A stretch of 64,000 nucleotides of DNA from assembly GCA_020055645.1 (NCBI GenBank), contig CM034546.1, forward strand, positions 8,184,001-8,248,000, read 5' to 3'. The position numbers were made by a program, and so were the translations under genes. Shown here in pieces: positions 11,106 through 22,307 of this stretch (the stretch's first letter is position 1; each line of letters begins with the position of its first letter). The stretch is from Tomocerus qinae (Eukaryota > Arthropoda > Collembola > Entomobryomorpha > Tomoceridae). The notes under the pieces were generated by a model that ran no database searches, had not been told where the DNA came from, and saw only the letters and a program-made list of their open reading frames with translations.

Positions 11106-12380
11106 ATGCATTCCTCTCTTGTCTTTTCATTAGGAAGGATGTTCTCCCGTTTGATTTTAACCGTGCTGCTCTCCTGTTGTATAAGCAGCAGCTTCAGTTC
11201 TGAAGAACTCGACTCAGAAAATTCCAGGTAAATTGTTAAAATAATAATGAATTGAAATAAAAAAATAAAAAATGTGCACTTTTTAAATGGAGTTTGTATT
11301 AATCGCTTTTGTTTTAATTGCAAACCAGTGCGGATTCTGCTACAGATTCTCTTCCGGACTTGTCGGATCAGTCAGATGAAAATGGCGGAGCAAATGTCTT
11401 TCATCTTGTATCTCATTTCAGCAGAGGTAAATACTAACAAACATTGAATTATTTTATAGAAAGACACTCCAAATTATTTGACGGACAGGTACCTTTTAAA
11501 TATTTCTTGGAAATAAATTTTTGTAATAAATTTTTCAGGAAATGTTTTTTGAAATAAGAAATTAATGCCATGTCCATTGATGGGAAATTGGAAATTAATT
11601 TTTAAATATTATTTATGAATAGCCTTTCCATCGAAAGTGTCACGGCAAAAGCGAGCTTATCAAGGTGATCAATATCGCCCTAGCTACAATATCCAACCAG
11701 CCAAAGTCAAGAGTCCATCATATTCGAGATATTCTGAGGATTCAGGTGTGAAATATTCAAGTAATAAATACTCTGTGCCTGAGAGAGAATATTCAAGTGG
11801 CGAATACAGATATGGTGACGACAGTCCCGGGAGATATTCAGGAGAAGACGGGGACAGCCCGTACCGTCAACGAAAAGTTATTTACAACCTCAGAGACCCT
11901 GTTCCAATACCCAATAATTACTACACCGGTACCTTTCCCTACATACCCGCCACACCGTATAACACATTAGGCCAACCTGTTATACCCGGCTACTCGCCCA
12001 GTCCTTTCAGCTACTCATCAACTCCATATACTTACACGCCCAGCCAATCCGGCTATTCTTACCTGCCTAATCAATATTATAACCCATATTCACCTGTGGC
12101 TCTAAATCAGCCCTACAGCAGTCCTTACAGTTCTTCTTACTACCCAGCAGCCCTGAATTCGTACTCCTCGACCTACTACCCGGGTCAGCCTGCGTACCCC
12201 GGTTTACCTGTCTATCCATACCCGCCCATGTACCCATATTATGGTAATCCTTACTCTGTCCCTTATGCCAACAGTCCCCCTGCCTCTGCTTCCTATACGT
12301 ACGCTCCGGCGACAACGTCCACAACAGCAACAACTACTACTACTGCACGACCAACAACACCAACAACAACAACTACTTAA
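11106..12380 (+). CDS. Secreted Tyr/Pro/Thr-rich protein, copy 1
   Basis: Exons are 11106-11227, 11329-11426 and 11623-12380; phases agree and the joined frame is 978 nt (325 residues). A second in-frame ATG at 11139 gives a cleaner signal peptide; the upstream ATG is kept because it is conserved in all three copies. After the signal peptide comes an acidic Ser-rich stretch, then SKVSRQKR (residues 77-84), a likely furin-type cleavage site. The mature part is rich in Tyr, Ser and Pro (YSSGEYRYGDD, then many PY/YP steps) and ends in a mucin-like Thr-rich tail from about residue 300. No enzyme domain is seen. Low-complexity YP-rich secreted proteins in arthropods are often cuticular, silk-like or adhesive, but nothing here fixes the role. 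AATAAA lies at 12723-12728. Confidence 0.75.
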
Positions 12381-13797
12381 CCGAATAATATTACTTTGTG
12401 CTTATTTATAACATTTCTCCTGGTTTACATAATTTTCACAAGCCGATTATTTGGCCGATTTCGAACGGCTAATAGGTAACTGAACCAGTTCTATTTCAGT
12501 TCACTCTATTTTACACTCAGTATGTTTGCACTTGGTTTAAGATATTTAAGATTGTCCTAATATAATGGATTACTATTCGTTTAAGATTACGTTTAAGATA
12601 AGCAAATTTCTTATTTAATATTTAGGAATGGTTATATTGCAACTAGTTATATTCCTTGGTATGAATTGGCAAATTCTCTTACTTATTGTGGGTTTAGTTA
12701 CTGATGTAGTTTTACTTTCATCAATAAATGCTTAAATGCCCATGTTTAAAAATCGTTGTGGATGTTTTTATTTGCACTGAATAGTGCAATGTAAAACTGA
12801 ATAAATTCAATTTTTCAAATAATTGTCTTAACATAAAAATGGCTAAGAAGACTATTATCACATTTAAATGGGCATATTACGTCAACCAAAGGAAATTTTC
12901 CGCTGGAAATTCAACAAGGCAAAACAATTTCTCTGTTTTAAGAATTAAGAATGCTATTATTAATTAAGCTGTTTTAATAATAGATCTTGGTTTGACGTCT
13001 ACAAATACCAAATGTAGGTTTCTGGATGTTATTTACAATTTTTAAGTTTAAACATTAGAGTAACTACTCCGGAATTTCTTCCACTCAATTCACTACTTAG
13101 GATAAATGTTTTGGATTCTACCAAATGTTTTTCAATTACTATCAGATAGTAGTTACAAGAAAAATAAGTGCACCGGGAAGTATATTTTGTATATTTGACT
13201 TTTTTTACAGTAATATCTGTAACTAACATTAAAAATGCCATGCAATGTTACAGTATTTAATTGCAAGCATTTTTGAAGCATTCTAAAATTCCATTCCATC
13301 TCCGTAGGATAGGATAATACAGATGGCAGGAGTCGACGGTTCGATAAAATTATGAGGAAAGAAAAGACATAAAATGGGGAATGGTCGAACAGGTATATTA
13401 GCTATAAAAGTTGAATATAGTTATTGGCATTCTAGACCAAGTCCACCACGTTTGGGTACGGGGCGAATTGTCACATGAAACAGATATAAAAAATAAAGGT
13501 ATTTAATGCTAATATATCTAGTCACATTGACAAGATATTTCAGTTTCAAAACCACCCAGACAATGCAAAACTCACCTAATACAAATTTTTTAACTTATAA
13601 ATTTATAAGAAAAATCTACATTATTATTGTTAAATAAAATTTTTAAGTGTATAAGCCCCCATTTTTGTCGATAAACCTATTTTAAAAATTTTGCAGATTT
13701 AATTTTATAAAAATATTAAACTTTGTGGCACCGTAACGACAACGATTCTTTTCGATTACACTATTTTTGACAATTGAATCGGATAGGAAACCTATGA
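12381..13797. other. 3' UTR and intergenic sequence
   Basis: 12381-12740 is the 3' UTR of the preceding gene; part of it is alike in copy 2 at 28830-29065. The rest is AT-rich with no gene recognised. The minus-strand frames at 13029-13241 and 13682-13864 have no coding character. Confidence 0.45.
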
Positions 13798-13960
13798 TTA
13801 TGATCAGGCACGTATCCAGAAATTTGGTAAAGGGGGGGGGGGGCACAATCAAAAATATTTTCAAAAAGGAGACATATTCGCGCTAAGCGCAAAAATGTTT
13901 CGCAATTTTTGGACTTTTTTGGGGAAAATCGCCCCCTACTGGATATGTGCTTGATTATGA
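13798..13960. mobile_element. Small MITE with CAGGCACGTATCCAG end
   Basis: The element at 13804-13954 begins TCAGGCACGTATCCAG and ends CTGGATATGTGCTTGA, which are imperfect inverted repeats. It is bounded by the direct repeat TTATGA at 13798-13803 and 13955-13960. A C/G homopolymer run sits near the left end. A related left end occurs at 21092. Confidence 0.7.
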
Positions 13961-14249
13961 AATAGTTTTACCTATTTAAAGTTATACTATCAAAGTGTAC
14001 CACTGCCAAAAAAAGTCTGAAAATTTGACTCCAGGTATAGCAGACGACAACATTTGATCCAAGGATACAATTTATCCTTGGCTACGTGTTATATTCAAGT
14101 TTATTTGAATTTCGAGCGAAAATCAAGATAGTCTTAGTCAAAAGAGTGCTTACTGTAGGAGCGCTGCCAATAGACCACATTCCAATGGTATGACTCTATG
14201 ACAACTGACCATACATTGTCAATCACTATCACTACTAAAGATAATTGTC

Positions 14250-14409
14250 TTGTTCGAGTTGCGCGGTGAATTTCGGTATGTCGGTATGTATGTCAGTATG
14301 TATGTCAGTATGTATGTACCATCGTGCATCAAATTAATGTTTTCAATAATATACCCCAACGCATACCTCCATGTACTAAATATAACACATAAAGGTATGC
14401 ATTGGGGTA
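14250..14409. repeat. Short 12-bp tandem repeat and hairpin
   Basis: Around 14277-14320 GTATGTATGTCA is repeated about three times. 14352-14409 is a near-perfect hairpin bounded by TACCCCAACGCATACCT and AGGTATGCATTGGGGTA. Its stem resembles the end of the fold-back element at 50854, which also carries TACCCCAATGCAT, so it may be a tiny relative. Confidence 0.45.
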
Positions 14410-14933
14410 CGTTATTAAAAACATTAACACGCACGCGTTCTGTGTGCAGTTCCTTTCTCGCTTTCATCACAACTAAATATGTGTGAGTGTGGTCTGTTCA
14501 ATGCTGTGAGATGTGATTGGTGAGATTTTTATTCTTTTAGGTGCTTTCAGGCATTTAATGTTTTCATATTTTTAATCTCCTTTTGTTTCTTGATGACATT
14601 GTAAATGGGGAAACTGAAACTGCGTCTAAATTTTGTGTTTTTATATGCCAACTGGTATTGGCACCCATCACTCTTCGACTTCATCACTATCATCAGCAAG
14701 GACTCACCAGTAAGTTGAATTTTGAAGGTGGGGTAATGGATCAAATTCAATTTCAAAACAATGAAATGAGCCTTTACCTCCACATTCAACATTAAAATTC
14801 CAAGTAGAAAATTAGGGCAAAAGTGCCTCCTAACAAATTTTTTAAAATTTTCAATAAAAGTCGCCTCCAAAAATGACCCCCAACTAGGATCCAACCGGCA
14901 GCACTTATCTTTTTATAAATATCGTTATTTTAT

Positions 14934-16056
14934 ATACCGTATTAATCGATTTAGTTCCCCATATCGCAATAATTTCCCAGTTGGGGAACTAAATGAATAA
15001 ATTTGGGAAAATATGGCTTTGCAAATGTTTAGTTTCCCATATCGAAATAGTTCCCCACCCTATAATCCTGAATTAAAGGCATAAGAACCATATTATTATA
15101 AAAATCAAATCAATGAATCTGCACTTAGCCAATGAATCTGTACGCAATCAGTGCATATGTGCCAACCAGTGTACAAAATACTATTTACCACTTATCATTG
15201 GTAACTGGTTTTTAATGGTATTTAATGTTTGCCACCAGCACCTGAACATTAGTGGTAAATGATATAATCGGTGAGAAATGGTAAAAAATAGTTTTATTTA
15301 AATTTCGTAGAGTTTTGAATAAAATTCGACCTTAATAAATAAAATACCGTTGCAGCTGATGATTGTTGTCCTAAATTGACTGCTCGACTTAATGCGTGTG
15401 TTAATTAATCCAAGAAAGAGTCAACTAATTGGGACAGGGACAAAATCATCCTTACCAACTTATGGAATAATTAATTTTAATTAAATGAGTACTTTTTCTA
15501 ATTTAATAAAAGTAGGCTCTATACCAAGCGAGTCAGTAATGTCGTTTAAATGCCTGTTTCACTACTTCAGTGAACATTCAAATATAAATCTTAATTAGAA
15601 ATATTTTTGAGAAAATGGAGCATGAAAACTTAATGTAATGTATCGTTTGTGTATCTCTGCTAGGTATTCACTATAATTTATCATTTTTACCAATAAGTGC
15701 AGTTTTACCACTGTGATTGTAAAAAAGGCTAAAAAGTGGTAAAGTTTGTAAAGTAGAATGACGATGATGACGAAGAAATGGATGTTGATGTAATCGAAGC
15801 TATGGACGTATCTTTATCATCTGACGACGACGTTGAAATATTAATTCCAACTAATATGCTCATTCACTATATTTACAATTTAATTTTGCATCGCAATAAT
15901 ACAAAAATTTGACATCGAAATTTTTTAATTTGCCATTCGAAATATAGTTCCCCATATCATAATAATTCCCCATGTGGGGATGTAAGAATATTTTTGACCA
16001 AAAAATGGTCTCCAAATGGGAGTTCCCCTGGGAAACTAAATCGATTTATACGGTAT
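14934..16056. mobile_element. DNA transposon remnant with ATACCGTAT ends
   Basis: The left end ATACCGTATTAATCGATTTA is inverted at the right end (reverse complement ATACCGTATAAATCGATTTA), and subterminal GTTCCCCATAT blocks repeat inside both ends. The 1.1 kb interior contains a second, nested MITE (15168-15752). Just after that, 15755-15850 has an open acidic stretch (EEMDVDVIEAMDVSL) that may be a scrap of the original coding region. No transposase domain is recognisable. Confidence 0.55.
15168..15752. mobile_element. MITE family M1, nested copy
   Basis: Starts AGTGTACAAAATACTATTTA and ends with a diverged inverted form of the same terminus. It matches 28038-28624 in length (585 against 587 bp) and in internal TTTACCACT/GGTAAA motifs. 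It sits inside the element at 14934-16056, so it inserted later. No clear target duplication remains. Confidence 0.7.
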
Positions 16057-16256
16057 CAGCGTTAAAATCAGAAAAGAGGCGAAAAAAGTGATGGGTGGCT
16101 AAGTGAAAAATCATAAAAATCATAAAATCAAAGCTTTATAGTCAAGTTACATAAGCCGAAGCTTTTCTCCAGTATCAGACTTTATAGTAGATTTATAGTT
16201 AGTTTCCCAAGTAATTTACCTATTCCGTACTTGCACCGAGCCGAATAGGGTACTTC

Positions 16257-16480
16257 TTGGAGTTTCCACCTAGATACGTTGTTTGTAGCGCTAGGATTTT
16301 TCAAGGCAAGGGGCTGAGTTGTTTCTTAGATGTTAGATTTAAACAGTCTGTAGTCAAGCTACAAGTCGCATACTCATCACCCATCCAAACATTGCTCAGC
16401 GGACAACGTAGCTTAACCTCAGCTTCCAGTGGAATGCTTTGGACACTTGCTACCGTGCCTTGCCTAAGTGGCTAACAGTT
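16257..16480 (-). repeat. Possible 5S rRNA-derived SINE fragment
   Basis: On the minus strand, 16380-16432 contains GAGGTTAAGCTACGTTG followed after a short gap by TTGGATGGGTGA. The order and spacing match the second half of eukaryotic 5S rRNA (the GTTAAGCAACGTCG and TTGGATGGGTGA segments, which include the internal promoter). The first half and the 3' end do not match well, so a working 5S gene is excluded. A degenerate 5S-headed SINE or 5S pseudogene is the best reading. Confidence 0.4.
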
Positions 16481-17141
16481 CCGTTTGATATATATAGAAA
16501 ATTAGACGATTCGCCTTTCCTCATCATACAATTTGATCCACATACTCACTAGCTTTATTTACAACAGGGCCTGGGCCCTGTGACCGGCTCGTGTAGGTAT
16601 ATTAGCTAAAGCAGGTGTTATTATGCACGTTATAACACAACATTATTTTATTGGTAACATTACGATTTCCAAAAAGCAAAAACATGTTTTCGATGGATAT
16701 AATGGCAATTTTTATTGGAACTTTACCCATTCTGACCACCATACCATTCAAAATTGAATTATTGATTTAAGTAATCCTCACTGCATTACACTATGATGGC
16801 CATGTGACAAAAATACAGGAAATTTGCGCTTACAACTTATAAAGAAAATTTTTGTGGTGCAGGAAATGTAAATAGGAAGACAATGCAGGAAATGGACTAC
16901 ATTAATCTATTCCCAAAATCATATGCGGAAATATGTAGGGGATTGTAACAAGGAAACGGTTCGTTATCATAGGAAGTTCAATCAAAAGCCCGATTATTTT
17001 AATAATATGGTAATAATTTAATTGTACCACACTTTGTAAGAAGTAGAAGCACAAGCTTGCAAATCACAAAGCCGAAACTCGAAGAGTCCCGAATATTTTT
17101 TATTGTGTTCTTGGACTAAAATTATTATAAAAATTGGGGTC
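16481..17141. other. Intergenic, upstream of IR gene
   Basis: 16850-17000 resembles 21370-21510 upstream of the second IR copy (shared ATGCGGAAATATGTA-like and GGAAGTTC blocks), so the duplicated unit includes upstream sequence. Nothing else is recognised. Confidence 0.5.
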
Positions 17142-19373
17142 ATGACATTTAAAAAAGGTTTACTTGTTGCTCTAGTTATTTACAGTTTTACAACATATGT
17201 CTTCGGCATAAAAAATCTGTCGATTTGGAATAGCTGCGATTTCAACTTGATTGTGTTTCCAAATTCAAAATGGGTAGAGTTGTTTTTGGAGAAGAATCAA
17301 CATTCCCAGCCTTGGACAATCGCTTCGTCTGTAAATAAAACCTTCCACGAAGTTGACAAATTGACATTCAAAGACCTGTCTAAGATACATTGCAGTGTAA
17401 ATGTCATTGATGAACCAGATTCTACGTTTTGGGGTTTGGCACAATATTTCGGACAAAAGATATCGCGTCCGAGTTTTACTTCTGTATTTATATACGATGG
17501 TTTGGAAAAAAGAGATATCAATCATAATAGATGGCTTTCTCTTCCGATTGAGCACCCAACGGCGGAAATATACTACATCTTTGTTGAAAATCAATTTTCA
17601 TTCTCCACGTTTACTATAAACTTGTATAGACAAAATTATGGAGTTGATTTAAAGTTTGAACTAATTGCAATTAATGATAATCTGGATGAAATGAAATGGA
17701 AAGACATTTGGAGGGAGTACAATGGACAGCTCTATGGAAATACTGTTGCAGTACATTGGTTTGGTGGCAGTTCATACTATTCTGTGTCAAGGTTAGAATG
17801 CATACAATCGACCTATGAGCTAATTAAATATAATCTGCTCGCAAACTGCCTATACTTTATCAGACCAATGGAAACAGTGGCCAAGCGGCTTAATTTTTCC
17901 GTCGAATATTCTAATACCTATTTCTGGATGAGGACATTTTCTGAGAAAGAATACACAAAATACTTATCTGAAATTTATATCGACTTTGACTGGACTTTTT
18001 TAAAAGGTTTTTGGTTCAATTCACCAATATTTGTTGTCCACACTTCATTTCTTGCCCTTTACTGCGAAGAACAATTATATTTCAAGGATGTCACTCTTCA
18101 CGTTTTAATTCAAAACACATTTGATGGCACGAGTTGGATTTTAATCATTCTACTTCTACCCCTGGCATATTCAATTTCTACATTCAGGATAAACAAAACT
18201 CATTTAATTTACAAAAGTCTAGGACAAGTGGTCATGTCAACTGTCGCCATTGCCTTGGCACAGTTTAGCATTAACAGAGAAAGGAGAAATTTTTGCTTAC
18301 TGGTCATAATAATCACTTTTCTAATTAGATGTCACTATGAAACCTACATAACTGGGGAAATCGTAGCTCCGCTAGATACCAAAGGAGAATTGGATAGCTT
18401 TAAAGATCTTATTGACAACAACTATAAATTTTTGATTGCAATAGGATATCAATCGGATTTTGACTCCGGACACAATACAACAGTTCGATTGTTTAATAAG
18501 TTTAATTTAACGCATAAAATAAATTCTCATTCGTACATATACAATTGGAATAAAGAAGAATTGGCTCCATGTTACAAACTGAGAGGATGGGATGACTACA
18601 TTTTAGCGCAGAAATTACTTTTGGAACATAAAGGAAAATTGTTCACTTCCTACGACAAACGGGACATTGTAAACGTTTTATATGCAATTCACGAAAAGGA
18701 ACCACAAGCTATTTGTAGAACAGCGACACAAGAAATTATTCAAGCGCTCTCATCTTGGAAGTTTCATAATATCTACCGAAATGTTTTCAAAAACATCTTT
18801 CGAAAACTTTTTGAGTCTGGAATGTTGAAAATGTGGAGAGATCACGGTGAAACAAAATACTATTTTTCAAAAAATATCAACGAAGATAAGCCCATTAGCC
18901 TAGACATGAAAATTCACATTGTTTTTATTTTTTATCTGATTCTAATGGCCACATCAGTTGGCTTTGTACTTCTGGAAATCTTCCTGTTCAAATTGTTGGT
19001 TCTCTATGGAAAGATTGTACAAGAATGGACAACATTTTGTGGCTCTTTCCAACATCCACAGAAACTTCTTAAACGGTTAACAATAGTTGGGCAATTTTTG
19101 AAATTGTTTTCTGCAAGAGTTTTTTCCCATTTAAGAGACGGAAATTCACATAAACAACAATTGAAAAACAGTATTGAAGAAAAGAAATTAGCTGAATTTG
19201 TAACAGAGCCTTATGACCAAACCCAAAAAGATTCCGCCGCGGAAGAAATTTTAATTTTAGAAACAAGGTTAGAAAATTTAGAAAGAAAACTTCAATATGC
19301 TGTCACAAAAATCCAAAAACTTGAACATCTGCCAAAAAAAATCAAAAAAAATGTTCAAATTCTTCCTTGTTAA
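17142..19373 (+). CDS. Divergent ionotropic receptor (IR), intact, single exon
   Basis: A 743-residue frame. The ATG at 17142 is chosen because a signal peptide (KKGLLVALVIYSFTTYVFG) follows and the paralog at 22308 starts at the same place. Then comes a long extracellular ligand-binding region, a first membrane helix near residues 330-350 (WILIILLLPLAYSIS), a pore/second-helix block near 363-411 (VAIALAQF... then CHYETYITGEIVAPL), and a last helix near 590-620. This is the layout of the ionotropic glutamate receptor superfamily, arthropod IR branch, cation channels used in taste and smell. The C-terminus is unusual: about 120 residues are cytoplasmic, ending in a predicted coiled coil (near 700-730, ETRLENLERKLQYAVTKIQK). 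AATAAA is at 19389-19394. Intronless divergent IRs are common in expanded lineages. Confidence 0.85.
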   Translation: MTFKKGLLVALVIYSFTTYVFGIKNLSIWNSCDFNLIVFPNSKWVELFLEKNQHSQPWTIASSVNKTFHEVDKLTFKDLSKIHCSVNVIDEPDSTFWGLAQYFGQKISRPSFTSVFIYDGLEKRDINHNRWLSLPIEHPTAEIYYIFVENQFSFSTFTINLYRQNYGVDLKFELIAINDNLDEMKWKDIWREYNGQLYGNTVAVHWFGGSSYYSVSRLECIQSTYELIKYNLLANCLYFIRPMETVAKRLNFSVEYSNTYFWMRTFSEKEYTKYLSEIYIDFDWTFLKGFWFNSPIFVVHTSFLALYCEEQLYFKDVTLHVLIQNTFDGTSWILIILLLPLAYSISTFRINKTHLIYKSLGQVVMSTVAIALAQFSINRERRNFCLLVIIITFLIRCHYETYITGEIVAPLDTKGELDSFKDLIDNNYKFLIAIGYQSDFDSGHNTTVRLFNKFNLTHKINSHSYIYNWNKEELAPCYKLRGWDDYILAQKLLLEHKGKLFTSYDKRDIVNVLYAIHEKEPQAICRTATQEIIQALSSWKFHNIYRNVFKNIFRKLFESGMLKMWRDHGETKYYFSKNINEDKPISLDMKIHIVFIFYLILMATSVGFVLLEIFLFKLLVLYGKIVQEWTTFCGSFQHPQKLLKRLTIVGQFLKLFSARVFSHLRDGNSHKQQLKNSIEEKKLAEFVTEPYDQTQKDSAAEEILILETRLENLERKLQYAVTKIQKLEHLPKKIKKNVQILPC

Positions 19374-19959
19374 ATAAGGTTATAGTTAAATAAATGGACA
19401 GAATGCAGAACGCGTCTAATAAACCAAAACATATTCATCTAGATCTAATATCTAACTACATCTGTTTCTGTTTGGGCTTAGCTTATTTAGATATTATGAA
19501 TAAAACTACACTTTAATGCAATCCATTTAATTCTAAATTTTTAATTATAATTTTAAAATGATAATTCAATGTATACGATGTCAACGTAAGATACAACATA
19601 TTATGGGCAAATGATATTTGTAAAGTGTCTTGAAAGTAACAAATGTCTTTTTCCTTAGAAAAATCTTTAATCGAGTGTATGTAAGACTATAACAAGTTTG
19701 GAATAATTCCAACTGAAGAATAAATTACTTGTGCGAATGGAAATTAAATTGCGTCAAGTTATCGATGTATTCCATCCAAAGACACGTTAGAACGAACTAA
19801 ATTAAGGTCTTTAATCCCCATCTATTAACCTTGGATTATAATCACTTATGGCAGCCAGTTGGGGAAAAATGACTTCTGGGCTATAAAGCATTTATAAATC
19901 TATTATATAATCGCAGACTTGGAAAAAATTACCGATAAAAATCTATCTATATTTGTCTA
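19374..19959. other. Intergenic
   Basis: 3' flank of the IR gene, AT-rich, no gene or clear repeat seen. Confidence 0.45.
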
Positions 19960-20780
19960 GGAGAGCTTAGGAAACCTGCATATATTACGTAAAGCAAAAC
20001 CCCCTCCCCCATGTGTGATGCAAGTGCTGGCTGCAACACTTATGAGTACCTCCTCCCCACATCAACTGCACACGTAAATGCATGTTCCTTAAAAGCAAAA
20101 TGCGGAAGCCCAATTCCTCTAAACCACCGAAATGAGTTGTATCAAATTATTATAACATCAAAACAATAAGAAGGTGGAATGGTGAGTGGTGATTGAATGG
20201 AAATGATTAGCGTAAGGGGACATTTTGTAATGAATGTATTGTGTGTATTAAATAGCATTTTAGAACTTCTAATCTAAATTGGTTCTGCTATTTAAACTTA
20301 CTTAACATTTTTTAGTAGAATTGGGTTTACTTTTTTACCACTCTCTTGATTCCTTTGGCAGTTGGCACACGCCATACATTTTTGAAGAATTAAAAAAAGT
20401 ACTGGGTAAATAACTATTTATTCTTTAAAAATATTTATTCGTAAGTTGTGCTCAGAATTTATTCAAAATCCCAGGGGGATCTTATTTTTCTGACTTAAAA
20501 ACGGAGCTTTTTAGTGACTTTGTCAGATTATTTTAAAAAATGGAGTCTTTCATTGTTCCATGTGTTTGATCTACAGTTATTATTTTGGTTTAGGAAATTC
20601 TTTCTTAGCAGGAAGTTGGCGCGGCAGCTAATTTTTCCAACCACTATGGAAATATTTACACAGTTATTATAATAACCTAAGGCATCTTTTAGAAATTGTT
20701 TTTATTAATGTGTTGGGTGGCCTGCTGAATTTCTCTGGAGTTCTAGGTGTGTCCCTTAGCTGGGTTCACTAGTAAGAAAT
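19960..20780 (-). repeat. Dispersed repeat R1, long copy
   Basis: 19960-20145 is the reverse complement of the R1 units at 2030-2513. The similarity to 60533-61085 continues further, through ATTTATTCGTA, TTTTTCCAACCACT and a terminal TGGGTTCACT block. The full family member is therefore at least 550-800 bp. No coding capacity or terminal repeats were recognised. Confidence 0.65.
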
Positions 20781-22307
20781 AATGATTAATATAATAATAG
20801 TGAGGATTCTTTTTGAATACCTCCCTTTCGTATGGTCATTTCCCCAAGTGCGCATAATACTGGAATTTGGAAGATAGGGATGCAATAATCTAATCGTACA
20901 TATGCATCGCACAATTCAACGTCCCCGGATCGGACATACGGCCAGACTAGAAGGCCCCATCTCAGGGTGGGGCGCCGCACGTGTCCAACCCTACAAACCT
21001 AACCTCTATATATTATAGCCACCGTCTTTGCTAAAGCAATACATTTCCTTCCTATGCATGTATATCTTATATGTGTGGTAGGGCGGAATCAGGCACGTAT
21101 CCAGAAGTTTGGTCAAGGAGGGTGCAACAAATAATTATGAAATTAACTTAACATATTCGCGTGAAAAAATTTTCGCAATTTTTGGCCTTTTATGGCAAAA
21201 AACTTTTTCACAAATTTAGGGAGGTCGTTTTCCTCATTAAAGGATACTTACTTAAGGCAGGGTAATACTAAAAAGCAAATACAAATGAGTCATAATATTT
21301 CCAACAATCTCGACTTACAATTAACTCTGTTTCCTGTGTTTGTCCCCTTCCACTTAAGGAAGGGTTTGTGGCATAGGAAATGCAAACAGGAACAGGATAT
21401 TATAAAGGAAATGACCTACATTATCCATTATACGCGGAAATATGTAAGGAACAGGAAGAAAATTTTTTGTTGTAGGAAGTTCCATGCATTATTTTGGTAT
21501 TAATTTAATAGGTTTAGGGATTTACTAGCAAGAAGGCAACGATGGAGAAGCCCTTGATAACCTCAAAGAGTAACGAAAGATTGTCAAAATTTTTATTGAT
21601 TAATTTTAATTACAATGATCAAAAATTGACAGTAACAAAAAACGCACTTTATACACATTGGCACAATAAAATTAGCTAAAAAAGTCCGTCGTTAGTAGAA
21701 ACATAATCACGCCTTAAGCATTGATTTTTGACGTCTGATACACATCGCCTTAAGTTTCAGCGCATGGAGCGAAAGATGAACTTATATTAAATACCAACAG
21801 TAGTAAATACATCTTGATAGCAAAAAAATGTAGCAAATAATCGTAATTATTGTGTAAAAACGTACATCACGTAATTGCCGTAATAAACGCCGTGGCATTT
21901 CTTCAGCCTCTTTAGACAAACGCAGTGTCAATAATAAACATCCGTTGGTTCAATACTATTAAATTAATTTTGATATTTTACATTTCCGTTAAAATAACAA
22001 AACCGCCGATTAATTAATAACCGTCGCATCAAAATTTGTCTTCCAAACGCTAATTGTACAAGTGGTGGCCTTTATTAGAGCATTTACGGTAAAGGACAAT
22101 TATTAGGAGTATGACTGCCTTACTTCAACCGGAATATGTATACAGAAAATTATGAGGAAGAAATAAAACTGCGGACACTGATTCTACCAACCAGAATAAA
22201 AAATATAAACATTTTGATATATTTAAAATTATAAAAATTTAAAATCAGCAGCTAGAGCACACTTTAAGAAAGCTTAGACTCGATAGTATTGCATTTTAAT
22301 TGGAGTC
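20781..22307. other. Intergenic with MITE remnant and duplicated IR flank
   Basis: 21092 carries TCAGGCACGTATCCAGAAG, the left end of the element at 13804, with no clear right end. 21370-21510 resembles the upstream flank of the first IR at 16850-17000. 20890-20995 is a GC-rich patch of unknown origin. The frame at 21192-21503 overlaps the duplicated flank and shows no coding signal. Confidence 0.5.
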
